A DNA stretch of 64,000 bases, taken from NCBI RefSeq assembly GCF_017744655.1, contig NZ_JAGIAW010000009.1, positions 124,001 to 188,000 on the forward strand, in the 5' to 3' direction. The notes beneath the pieces are model-generated. The model was not told where the DNA came from and ran no database searches. It was given only the letters and a program-made list of their open reading frames with translations. This DNA is from Devosia sp. Lineage in GTDB: Bacteria; Pseudomonadota; Alphaproteobacteria; Rhizobiales; Devosiaceae. The position numbers and the translations under genes were made by a program. Shown here piece after piece: positions 8,048 through 15,990 of this stretch. Each line of letters starts with the position of its first letter. The stretch's first letter is position 1.

Positions 8048-8710
8048 TCAATCCGCCTTGCTGAGCGCGGCTGCCGCCTTGAGCTCTTTGGCGCGGGCCT
8101 CGACGACACCGGTCTCGACCGGCCAGGTCTTGGGATCGCCGGGGCTAAAGCTCTTGCCGCGCCATTCCTGGTAGATGATGGCGACGCCCGTATCGGAGCG
8201 CTGGAAGCTTGCGACCATCACTTCGCCGAGCCCGGCAAAGGTCGTGTAGCGATCGGCATAGGCGCCGCAGACGAAGCCGAGCGGGGCCAGGTCATTGTCG
8301 CCATTGTCCTGACCGAGCTGGAAGAAGCCGGTGACTTCCGGCTTGCAGCTATTGGCGTGTAGCACCATGAGGGCAGCGCGATAGTCGGCCAAGGTCCGCT
8401 CGTTCTCGTCGCGGCTGATGCGCGCGCCGTAAAGAGTGGTCCAGAGCGCTTCGCTCTCGCCCTTGGGATAGATTTCAAGCAGGGCCTGGCCGTCATCGGT
8501 GCGATAGGTGGTTTCCACCCGGCCGAGGGCAGCATCGTTGCCCGTCAGCCAATCGGGGCGCGGCAACAACAATTGATGGCCCAGCGCATCGAGAACCAGC
8601 TTGCCGCTTTCCTCGACAAGAGGCGGGTCGCTGCGAATCTGTGCCACAGCCGGCATGGTGGCGGCGCCCAAGGCGACAAGAACGAGGAACGCGGTTCTCA
8701 ATGGCGTCAC
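8048..8710 (-). CDS. Secreted protein of unknown function
   Basis: A 220-aa protein with a clear signal peptide (TAFLVLVALGAATMPAVA, probable cleavage after Ala23). The mature part contains two cysteines (NSCKPEV and GFVCGAY) that could form a periplasmic disulphide, and a charged Ala/Lys-rich C-terminus. No known domain was recognised. The start is GTG 8710 with a GGAG ribosome-binding site 6 bases upstream. It lies 33 bases upstream of rbfA on the same strand and could be co-transcribed with it. Confidence 0.75.
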   Translation of the reverse strand: MTPLRTAFLVLVALGAATMPAVAQIRSDPPLVEESGKLVLDALGHQLLLPRPDWLTGNDAALGRVETTYRTDDGQALLEIYPKGESEALWTTLYGARISRDENERTLADYRAALMVLHANSCKPEVTGFFQLGQDNGDNDLAPLGFVCGAYADRYTTFAGLGEVMVASFQRSDTGVAIIYQEWRGKSFSPGDPKTWPVETGVVEARAKELKAAAALSKAD

Positions 8711-8872
8711 GGGGCACTCCTTAGCCCAAAGACAGGTGCAGTCCGGTCCAAGCCCCCAAAGATCGACTGCTGAGCCGACGATTAGAAAGGAAGTTTCCTC
8801 CGCGCAAGCGGGTGGCGTGTGGAGTGCGAGATTGAATTGTCGCTGAAGGAAAGATGCAACACCCGAGCGCGC

Positions 8873-8981
8873 TGCCCCACCCCCTCAGAGGGAGGTGTCG
8901 CATCGAGCGTTTGGCACCATCCACCCAAAGCCACCGTCCCTCCAATCCTCCCTCTTGATGGGGGAGGATTGGAGGGGGTGA
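8873..8981. repeat. Paired palindromic intergenic repeat (family A, diverged)
   Basis: Two C-rich/G-rich inverted units are present: one at 8873-8906 and one at 8937-8981, the latter a strong hairpin (CCTCCAATCCTCC against GGAGGATTGGAGG around a short loop). The right-hand unit ends with AGGGGGTGA as in the repeat at 1192-1309, so the two belong to one family. The 289-base gap from 8711 to 8999 otherwise shows no gene; it holds the promoter side of the secreted-protein gene. Confidence 0.75.
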
Positions 8982-8999
8982 TCTGGCAAGCGCCAAGAT

Positions 9000-10019
9000 T
9001 TACCCCCGCGCACTCCGCGGCAGGGGCTTTTCGGGCAGAATCCGGTGCGGCGGCTGGTGGCCGTCCATGAAGGTGCGGATATTGACGATGACCGTCTCGC
9101 CCATTTCGATGCGGGCTTCGAGCGTGGCCGAAGCCATATGCCCGGTAAGGACCACCTGATTGGTTTCGGCGAGGGCGAGGAGGCGAGGATTGATACCCTT
9201 CCTGTTGTCGAAAACATCGAGTGCAGCGCCGGCGAGGCGGCCGGATTCGATGCGCTCGATCAATGCCACTTCGTCGACGAGTTCGGGCCGGCTGACATTG
9301 AGCACATAGGCGCCCGGCTTCATCCGGTCGAGCCGCTCGGCCGAGAGGATATTGGTGGTGTCGCGGGTCAGCGGGGTGTGCAGCGAAACGATATCCACCG
9401 CTTCGAGCATGGCTTCGAGTTCCGGCCAATAGGTGGCGCCCAGCGGCTCCTCGACGCCGGGTGGGCGGCGATTGCGGGAGAAATAATGAATATTGAGGCC
9501 GAAGGCACGGGCGCGTTGCGCCACCGCGGTGCCGATGCGGCCCATGCCGACGATACCAAGCGCCTTGCCGCGGAGGCGACTGCCCAGCATGGAAGTGGGC
9601 GACCAACCGGCCCAGCTCCGGTCGCGCAGGAGCACTTGGGTGCCTTCGACGAGGCGGCGCGGCAGAGCCAGCATCAGCGCCATGGCCATGTCGGCCGTGT
9701 CTTCGGTGAGCACGCTCGGCGTATTGGTGACGGTCAGGCCCGCGGCCCAGGCGGCCTCAAGGTCGATATTGTCGACGCCATTACCGAACTGGGCAATCAA
9801 CCGCACGCTTTGCGGCAGGCGAGCGATGAGATCGGCATCGATCCGGTCGGTGATGGTGGAAACCAGCACGTCCTTGCCCTCGACACCGGCCAGAATGTCC
9901 TCGGCGGTCAGGGTCTGGTCGGTTTCGTTGACATCGGTCTCAAAAAGCGTCGCCATGCGCGCTTCGATGGTCTCGGGCAGGCGACGAGTCACCAGAATTT
10001 TCGGTTTGCTCGATGTCAT
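9000..10019 (-). CDS. D-isomer-specific 2-hydroxyacid dehydrogenase
   Basis: A 339-aa NAD(P)-dependent dehydrogenase of the glyoxylate/hydroxypyruvate reductase type. The Rossmann motif GIVGMGRIG (residues 155-163), the substrate Arg in NVSRPELVDE and the catalytic His in LTGHMASAT are visible. The usual acidic residue appears as ALDVFDNRKGINP instead of DVFExEP, so substrate specificity may differ. The N-terminal substrate domain has the GNGVDNID segment. It stands alone in its transcript, divergent from the SH3 gene. Confidence 0.9.
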   Translation of the reverse strand: MTSSKPKILVTRRLPETIEARMATLFETDVNETDQTLTAEDILAGVEGKDVLVSTITDRIDADLIARLPQSVRLIAQFGNGVDNIDLEAAWAAGLTVTNTPSVLTEDTADMAMALMLALPRRLVEGTQVLLRDRSWAGWSPTSMLGSRLRGKALGIVGMGRIGTAVAQRARAFGLNIHYFSRNRRPPGVEEPLGATYWPELEAMLEAVDIVSLHTPLTRDTTNILSAERLDRMKPGAYVLNVSRPELVDEVALIERIESGRLAGAALDVFDNRKGINPRLLALAETNQVVLTGHMASATLEARIEMGETVIVNIRTFMDGHQPPHRILPEKPLPRSARG

Positions 10020-10125
10020 GCTTGCCTTGCGACCTGATCACAAAGGGGTGGCGTGCAGCCATCCTTTAAGGACCGTTAAGGATCATGCCGTAGTGATAGG
10101 GCAATTCCAATCCGTCTGCAAAGTC

Positions 10126-10698
10126 ATGTTCATTTCGCACGCCGGTTCGGGCCGTGCCCGTATACTTTTTCCGCGCCTTTTCGCCGTTTTGCCGCTGGTG
10201 CTGGCGAGCCTTTTCCTCGACGCGCCCGCTGCATGGGCCCAAGCCGAATCGGTTTCCGGACTGAAGCTGCCGCGCTTTGTTTCCACGCGCTCCAATCCCA
10301 TCAATGTGCGCGTCGGCCCCGGCACCAAGTATGACATCGCCTGGAACTATACGGTTTCCGGTGTACCGGTCGAAATCGTCCAGGAATTCGACACCTGGCG
10401 CAAAATTCGCGACATGGACGGCGAAGAGGGCTGGGTGCACCAGAGCCTGCTCGTCGGCGCGCGCGCCGGCTATGTCACGCCGGTCGCGGCCAATGGTGAA
10501 GTCGATATGTATGCCGCGCGCTCGATCGAATCGGGTGTTCGCGCCCGTCTGGCACCGGGCGTGCGCGTCAATATTTCGGAATGCGATGGCGACTGGTGCA
10601 CGGTTACGGCCGGGCAGCCGGGCGAGCGTGCGAATTTCTCAGGCTACGTGCGCCAGGAAGAAATCTGGGGCGTCTATCCCGACGAAGTTTTTGATTAA
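10126..10698 (+). CDS. Exported SH3-domain protein
   Basis: A 190-aa protein with an N-terminal basic stretch and hydrophobic signal sequence (LFAVLPLVLASLFLDAPAAWA, cleavage about residue 39), followed by a bacterial SH3 (SH3_3) domain: PINVRVGPGTKYDIAWNY, then a second repeat-like half (YAARSIESGVRARLAPG). Such domains bind peptidoglycan or proteins in the periplasm. The ATG at 10126 was chosen because it gives a complete signal peptide; the frame is open further upstream only as antisense to the dehydrogenase. Its stop overlaps the convergent FhuF-like gene by 4 bases. Confidence 0.85.
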   Translation: MFISHAGSGRARILFPRLFAVLPLVLASLFLDAPAAWAQAESVSGLKLPRFVSTRSNPINVRVGPGTKYDIAWNYTVSGVPVEIVQEFDTWRKIRDMDGEEGWVHQSLLVGARAGYVTPVAANGEVDMYAARSIESGVRARLAPGVRVNISECDGDWCTVTAGQPGERANFSGYVRQEEIWGVYPDEVFD

Positions 10699-11486
10699 GC
10701 GTCGAGTTCGGCCAGCGCATCGTCTCGCTGGCGAGTAAGACGCACGTTATCGTCCTGCTTGGGGCAGGAACTGCAATAGACATCGGGAAAAGCCAGATAG
10801 TCGAGGCAGCAGCCTTTTCGCGCTGAAATCAGCACCTGGCGGCCATCGGCGAGGTCGAGCGTCTCCAAATCCCCCTGCCCCACGAGATCCATGGCCGAAA
10901 GCCAAAGGCCGCAGAGGCGGCGCTGTTCTTCAATAGTCATGCCCGGAACATAGTCGCGCAGGCGCAGCATCAGCCCCAGCATGCGATCAGTAACGAGCCG
11001 CAGCGCCGGCACGCGTCTGAGTTTGGTCACGGCGCTGATCTCGACCAGGAGAGCATCGGCAAAGGCGCGTAGATCGGTCCCGGCGCGGAAAATGAGCGTG
11101 TCGAGATCGGCCTTTTGTTGCGGTCCGGCGGGCAGGCGAAAACCGCTGACATCGATGCCCTTCGCCTGCTGGCTCACGCTCGACAGCCTTGGCAAGGCGC
11201 CGTGAACATGGGTGCCGATAACGGCGATATAGGCCGGCTGCCAGAAAAGATTGGTGAGAAGCCGCACGGCATAAAAGGGCTGACCGGCGGCGGGATAGGT
11301 CGCTTCGAGCCGCCGATAAAGCTCGCGCAGGAAGTGCTCATTGTCCCCGCCCGGCACATGCCACCCGGGCAGCGCTTCTCCCGGAGCCCCCTTGAGAAAG
11401 CCGGTGACGCGCGCCGTGGTTTCGAGAAACCGGGTCAGCGCGACATCGTCATTGTCGAGGCCAAAGAGGAAATTGCGGGTGGCCAC
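10695..11486 (-). CDS. FhuF-like siderophore ferric reductase
   Basis: A 263-aa protein with the C-terminal cysteine pattern of FhuF-type ferric-siderophore reductases: Cys226-Cys227-x10-Cys238-x2-Cys241, which binds a [2Fe-2S] cluster. These cytosolic proteins release iron from imported hydroxamate siderophores. The N-terminal two thirds match the siderophore ferric reductase layout only by general character. The start is GTG 11486 with a CCGGAGAG ribosome-binding site. No siderophore transporter or biosynthesis gene is next to it, so it is an orphan here. Confidence 0.8.
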   Translation of the reverse strand: MATRNFLFGLDNDDVALTRFLETTARVTGFLKGAPGEALPGWHVPGGDNEHFLRELYRRLEATYPAAGQPFYAVRLLTNLFWQPAYIAVIGTHVHGALPRLSSVSQQAKGIDVSGFRLPAGPQQKADLDTLIFRAGTDLRAFADALLVEISAVTKLRRVPALRLVTDRMLGLMLRLRDYVPGMTIEEQRRLCGLWLSAMDLVGQGDLETLDLADGRQVLISARKGCCLDYLAFPDVYCSSCPKQDDNVRLTRQRDDALAELDA

Positions 11487-11640
11487 AGGGCTCTCCGGAG
11501 GTTTGTCCCTCCTATAGCCTCCTCGCTTCCATAAGCAAATGCCCGATCAGGATGCGGATTTGTTCGGGGCGACACCTTCACCGCTCCCATAGGGAGAAAG
11601 GCAGAGCATGGAGCGACCATGATCGGTCCGGGAGGCAGGA

Positions 11641-12069
11641 ATGATGCGCCACCGTTCACGCTTGCTTTGCAACACGTCCGGCGGCGCCGCCGTCGAATTC
11701 GCCATTCTGGCGCCTGTCTATCTCATGATGCTTTGCGGCATGCTGGCCTATGGACTCTATTTCGGTGCCGCCCATTCGCTGCAGCAATTGGCCGCCGATG
11801 CCGCGCGGATCTCGATTGCGGGGCTCGACAGCGCCGAGCGCGACAGCCTTGTCGGCAATTATCTCGATCGCCATGCCGGCGACTATATGCTGCTCAACCG
11901 CCAATACCTGACCTATGCCATTGGCGATGATCCCGGCGACCCCACGCAATATCGCGTTGCCCTGCGCTATGACGCGGTGGAATTGCCGATCTGGAACCTC
12001 TATCCGCCCTTGCCCATGCCGAGCCGCTATATGGTCTATGGCGCAACGATCAGGCAGGGCGGGCTGTGA
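11641..12069 (+). CDS. TadE-like pilus protein
   Basis: A 142-aa TadE-family protein: a short basic leader followed by GGAAVEFAILAPVYLMMLCGMLAYG (about residues 14-38), the typical TadE membrane segment with the conserved Glu that in the family marks pseudopilin processing, then a soluble domain. TadE/TadG proteins form minor components of Flp/Tad pili or related envelope structures. The ATG at 11641 follows GGAGGCAGG. It overlaps the next gene by 4 bases (GTGA). The remaining tad genes are not in this window. Confidence 0.85.
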   Translation: MMRHRSRLLCNTSGGAAVEFAILAPVYLMMLCGMLAYGLYFGAAHSLQQLAADAARISIAGLDSAERDSLVGNYLDRHAGDYMLLNRQYLTYAIGDDPGDPTQYRVALRYDAVELPIWNLYPPLPMPSRYMVYGATIRQGGL

Positions 12070-13700
12070 TCTCGTCCTTTCTTCGTGACCGCAGCGGCAA
12101 TATGGCGGTGCTGTTTGCCACTGCCTTTTCGCTATCGGGCGTGATCGGCGCCATCGCCGTGGACGCGGCCGCGCTTTACCACGAAAGGCGCGTCATCCAG
12201 TCCACCGTCGATCTTGCCGCCATCAGCGCCGCGCGCAACCCCGAACGCGCCGAAGAAATCGCCGCGGACGTGCTGACGCAAGCCGGTTTTGTCGATCAGG
12301 CCGGGCTTGTCGTTACCGTAGGACGGTTCGACGCTGATGCGACCCGCGCGCCGGAAGACCGCTTCGTGCCCAATGGCAGTCCGGCCAATGCGGTCAAAGT
12401 GCAGTTCGAGCGGCCCGGCACGCTGCATTTCGCCGCGAGTTTCACCCAGTCGCCCATGGTCGGGGCAACGGGCCTTGCGACGGTCACGCCGGAAGTCTCC
12501 TTTTCGCTGGGGTCGCGGCTCGCAAGCCTCAATGGTGGCATTGCCAATGCGCTGCTCGGCACGCTGTTGGGCACGACGGTCAGCCTCTCCGTCGCGGACT
12601 ACAATGGCCTTGCGTCCGTGCGGGTAGACGCCTTGAGTTTTCTCAATGCGCTGGCACTCGAAGTGGGCCTTGAAGCCGGCAGCTACGACGAGCTGCTTGC
12701 CACCAAGGCCTATGCCGGCGACATAGCCGCGGCGCTCGCAAGCCTCGTCACCGGCGCACAAAAGACCGCGCTGACGACGCTGGCCAATGCCGGCAATGGC
12801 AATAGCGTGCCGCTCGGAAAGCTTTTCGATCTCGGCCGCTATGGCTCGCTGGCCCTCGACAGCGCCGGTTCAGTTCTCAATGCCCGTCTGTCGGCGCTCG
12901 AAATTCTCTCCGCCGCCGCCGCGCTCGCCGATGGCGACAAGCAGATCTGGCTCAGCCTTGGCGGAAACCTGCCCGGCATTGCCGCACTCTCGGTCGAGCT
13001 CTCGATCGGTGAACCGCCGCAGGGTGGAGGCTGGTTCGCCATCGGCCCCGTCGACACGGTGATCCGCACGGCGCAGGTGCGGCTGCGGATCGATGCGCAA
13101 TTCCTCGGCGGCCTCGTTTTGCAGGGGGCCGTCATCCGCCTGCCGCTCTGGCTTGACCTTGCCCATGCGGAAGCCCGTGTCGCGGGCGCCACCTGCCCCG
13201 ATCGCGACCATCCCAATGGCACGGCCCACATTGCCGTGCTGCCCGGAGCGCTCGAACTTGCGGTGGGCAAGGTGACCAACGCGCAGATGCGCGATTTTGG
13301 CGCCGCCCTGCCGGTCACCCCGGTGCGCATTCTCGATGCGCTGCTGCTGCAGATTTCCGCCTCGGCGCATGTGGAAGTGGCCCAGACCACGCCCGTCATG
13401 CTCGAATTCTCCTCGAGCGATATCGGGGCCGCCCGTCTCAAGACCGCCAAGACCACGACGCTCGTGAGCTCGCTCGGCCAATCGCTATTGGGCGATCTCA
13501 AACTCGAAATTTCGGTGCTGGGCCTCGGTCTATCCCCGCTCAACGTCATCGCCAATGCGCTGAAGACTGCCATTACCCCGATCGCCGCGCCGCTCGATTC
13601 CATCGTCAACACGCTGCTCACGACGCTGGGCCTCGGCATCGGGGAGGCCGATGTGCGGGTCTATGGCGTGCGCTGCCTCAACCCGGTGCTGGTGGGGTAG
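12066..13700 (+). CDS. TadG-like pilus/envelope protein
   Basis: A 544-aa TadG-family protein. The N-terminus DRSGNMAVLFATAFSLSGVIGAIAVD (residues 8-33) is the typical TadG anchor, followed by YHERRVIQSTVDLAAISAA. The remaining 480 residues are Ala/Leu/Gly-rich, repetitive in character and lack a recognisable von Willebrand A motif. Translation starts at GTG 12066, coupled to the TadE-like gene. Similar two-gene TadE/TadG units outside a tad cluster are common in this order; their role is unclear. Confidence 0.8.
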   Translation: MISSFLRDRSGNMAVLFATAFSLSGVIGAIAVDAAALYHERRVIQSTVDLAAISAARNPERAEEIAADVLTQAGFVDQAGLVVTVGRFDADATRAPEDRFVPNGSPANAVKVQFERPGTLHFAASFTQSPMVGATGLATVTPEVSFSLGSRLASLNGGIANALLGTLLGTTVSLSVADYNGLASVRVDALSFLNALALEVGLEAGSYDELLATKAYAGDIAAALASLVTGAQKTALTTLANAGNGNSVPLGKLFDLGRYGSLALDSAGSVLNARLSALEILSAAAALADGDKQIWLSLGGNLPGIAALSVELSIGEPPQGGGWFAIGPVDTVIRTAQVRLRIDAQFLGGLVLQGAVIRLPLWLDLAHAEARVAGATCPDRDHPNGTAHIAVLPGALELAVGKVTNAQMRDFGAALPVTPVRILDALLLQISASAHVEVAQTTPVMLEFSSSDIGAARLKTAKTTTLVSSLGQSLLGDLKLEISVLGLGLSPLNVIANALKTAITPIAAPLDSIVNTLLTTLGLGIGEADVRVYGVRCLNPVLVG

Positions 13701-13830
13701 TTTTCGCAAGTCGTTGGGGTGGCTCATTTTGAGCGTCGATTGGGTTCGTCGGCCCCGTCCGATCTGGTCAGGCGATTGGCAGGGGGAAGAAAACACCTCT
13801 AGACTGGGCAAAAGATCGATTCCCTTGCCC

Positions 13831-14580
13831 ATGTTCTCTTTCCTTCGCCAAGCGCCAAAGCCGCCCAAGAGCGTGACCATCGAACTCGATGGCCGCCCGG
13901 TGGATATTGCCGTCAAAATCAGCAAGCGCGCCGCAAGTTTCCGGCTGTCGCTGCCGGCTACGGGACCGGTACTGACGCTGCCGGAACGCTCGCGCTGGGC
14001 CGATGCCGAAGCCTTTCTCCTGCGCCACCGCAATTGGCTGGCCGCCCGGCTGCCGCGCACGGCGCGCTCGATGCGCCTCGAGGCGGGCACGGAAGTGCCG
14101 TTGCGCGGCGTGCCGCATCTCGTCGTCGGCACGGGCAGCTTGCGCGGGCGCGTGGAAATCCTACCCCTCGTGGACCTGCCGGAATTGCGCGTGCCCGGCG
14201 CGGTCGAACACCAGCCGCGGCGGCTCTTCGATTGGCTCAAGTCCGAGGCCCTGGCTGATCTCTCCGAGCGCAGCGCCTTTCACGCAGCAAGGCTGGGCGT
14301 GACAGTCAAGGACATAAAGTTGCGCAGCCAGTCGAGCCGCTGGGGCTCGTGTTCCTCGACCGGGTCGATCAACTACAATTGGCGGCTCATTCTCGCCCCG
14401 CCCTTCGTGCTCGACTATGTCGCCGCCCATGAAGTCGCCCACCTCGTCGAAATGAACCATTCGGACGCCTTCTGGGCCACGGTGAAGCGCACCCTGCCAG
14501 ACATGGAGCGCGGACGAGCGTGGCTAAAAGCACACGGTAGGCAGCTTATGGCATGGGAACCGCCCGGCAATGGCGGCTGA
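13831..14580 (+). CDS. YgjP-like M48-type metallopeptidase
   Basis: A 249-aa protein of the YgjP/DUF45 zinc metallopeptidase group. The zinc motif HEVAH is at residues 200-204 and the third ligand lies in EMNHSDAFW (His210). The family segment RWGSCSSTGSINYNWRL (170-186) is present. The protein is cytosolic, without signal peptide. The ATG at 13831 gives the normal family length; the frame is open upstream but overlaps the TadG-like gene. Substrate is not known. Confidence 0.9.
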   Translation: MFSFLRQAPKPPKSVTIELDGRPVDIAVKISKRAASFRLSLPATGPVLTLPERSRWADAEAFLLRHRNWLAARLPRTARSMRLEAGTEVPLRGVPHLVVGTGSLRGRVEILPLVDLPELRVPGAVEHQPRRLFDWLKSEALADLSERSAFHAARLGVTVKDIKLRSQSSRWGSCSSTGSINYNWRLILAPPFVLDYVAAHEVAHLVEMNHSDAFWATVKRTLPDMERGRAWLKAHGRQLMAWEPPGNGG

Positions 14581-14633
14581 GCGCCCTCACTGCCCCCTTG
14601 TCGCCGCAATTGGCCCCCAGCAGCTTTAGGCAT

Positions 14634-14972
14634 ATGCAGCGTCTCGTTTTGTCCATCGCGATTCTTTTTGCCTTCGCCACCCTTGCCGGGGTGACGACCG
14701 CGCATGCGCATCGCTATGTGGCGACCCCGATCGTCGTGCTCAATCACGTCGATGCGGAAAACGTGCCCATTCGCATCACGGTCAAAGTGCAGCGCGGCGA
14801 GATCGATCTCGGCGAGGGCATTGTCATGCCCTGCGGCTCGCACCATGCCATCCCCGCCTTGCCGCCCCAATTGCCGCGGGCGCCCGAGGGCGAGGATGTG
14901 ATCGAACGCGGATGCGACGCTGTTGCCGTCTGGTCCGGCATCCAGGTGTTGCGCCCCCCTATAGCGGCCTGA
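14634..14972 (+). CDS. Small exported protein of unknown function
   Basis: A 112-aa protein with a signal peptide (LVLSIAILFAFATLAGVTTAHA, cleavage about residue 25) and a mature part with two cysteines (MPCGSHH and RGCDAV). No domain was recognised. The ATG at 14634 was chosen because it opens directly into the signal sequence. It lies 53 bases after the metallopeptidase gene and 60 bases before the transpeptidase gene on the same strand, so a shared transcript is possible. Confidence 0.7.
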   Translation: MQRLVLSIAILFAFATLAGVTTAHAHRYVATPIVVLNHVDAENVPIRITVKVQRGEIDLGEGIVMPCGSHHAIPALPPQLPRAPEGEDVIERGCDAVAVWSGIQVLRPPIAA

Positions 14973-15032
14973 ACCGAAGCCGCCCTTCTCCCCTTTCGTT
15001 CAAAAGCCCCTTCCGGGGCCAAGGATCATTTC

Positions 15033-15740
15033 ATGTCTATCGCTTTGAGCGCGACCCCGTCGCGCCGCGCCGTGCTGGCTGGCCTTGCCAGCGTCGGCGC
15101 ACTCGCCCTTGCCGGCTGTTCGACCACCGGCTCCACCCGCTCGGCCGTCGCTACGGCAGAACCCGCCGGCCGCATCGTGCCACCCGAGGTTCTCTCCATG
15201 TATGGTCCTCTGCCGGATGAGGATTTCCCCATCCCCGCAGCGCCCATTCATCTGCTCGACCCGATCTATTGGCGGCAGGAAGTGGACAATGTCACCGGCG
15301 AAAAGCCCGGCACGGTGGTGGTCGATACGGCCAATCGCTTCCTCTACTGGACCATGCCCGAAGGCCGCGCCATGCGTTACGGCGTTGGCATCGGTCGCGC
15401 GGGCTTTGAATGGAATGGGCGCGCCCATATCGCCTATAAGCGCAAATGGCCAACCTGGACGCCGCCGTCCGAAATGATCGATCGCCAGCCCGAGATCGAA
15501 AAGTACCGCCACGGCCAGCCGCCAGGGCTCGACAATGCCTTGGGCCCGCGTGCGCTCTACATTCACCAGGGTAACAAGGACACGCTTTATCGCGTGCACG
15601 GCAATATGGACGTGCATTCGATCGGCAAGGCCGTGTCCTCGGGCTGCGTGCGCCTCTTGTTCCAGGACATTGTCGACCTTTATGAGCGCGTGCCCAATGG
15701 CTCGCCCATCGTCGTTCTGGCCGATCAGTCGATCGTCTGA
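15033..15740 (+). CDS. L,D-transpeptidase (YkuD), lipoprotein or Tat-exported
   Basis: A 235-aa L,D-transpeptidase that forms 3-3 peptidoglycan cross-links or attaches proteins to the wall. The N-terminus has SRRAVLAGLASVGALALAGC: twin Arg plus a lipobox with Cys29, so export may be by Tat and followed by lipidation. The YkuD active site HGNMDVHSIGKAVSSGCVRL holds the catalytic His and Cys205. A terminator follows directly. Confidence 0.92.
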   Translation: MSIALSATPSRRAVLAGLASVGALALAGCSTTGSTRSAVATAEPAGRIVPPEVLSMYGPLPDEDFPIPAAPIHLLDPIYWRQEVDNVTGEKPGTVVVDTANRFLYWTMPEGRAMRYGVGIGRAGFEWNGRAHIAYKRKWPTWTPPSEMIDRQPEIEKYRHGQPPGLDNALGPRALYIHQGNKDTLYRVHGNMDVHSIGKAVSSGCVRLLFQDIVDLYERVPNGSPIVVLADQSIV

Positions 15741-15750
15741 CATTTTCTAA

Positions 15751-15783
15751 AAGGGGCCGGCGAAATCCGGCCCCTTCTTTTTT
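15751..15783 (+). terminator. Rho-independent terminator after the L,D-transpeptidase
   Basis: Perfect arms AAGGGGCCGG (15751-15760) and CCGGCCCCTT (15767-15776), 6-base loop, followed by a T-rich run to 15783. It starts 11 bases after the stop codon. Confidence 0.9.
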
Positions 15784-15990
15784 CGGCGAAGCAGGCCCTG
15801 CCCGATCGGCAAGGGGGCTTTCCGAGGCGGCATGCAAAACTTGACAAGGCCCTGCCTCAGGGCGCATCCGAACAGTGTTTATGTCTTGACCTATACGTCA
15901 TGCCGGGGCTGCGATAAGCTGATCCGGCAGGCGGCATAGGCCTTCTCGGCCAAGCGTCACTCTCGGCCGTCCTTTTGAAACAGGTGATTC

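Noticed and set aside
9045..10037. A 330-codon plus-strand frame opposite the hydroxyacid dehydrogenase
   Set aside because: Antisense to a gene with clear Rossmann and catalytic motifs.
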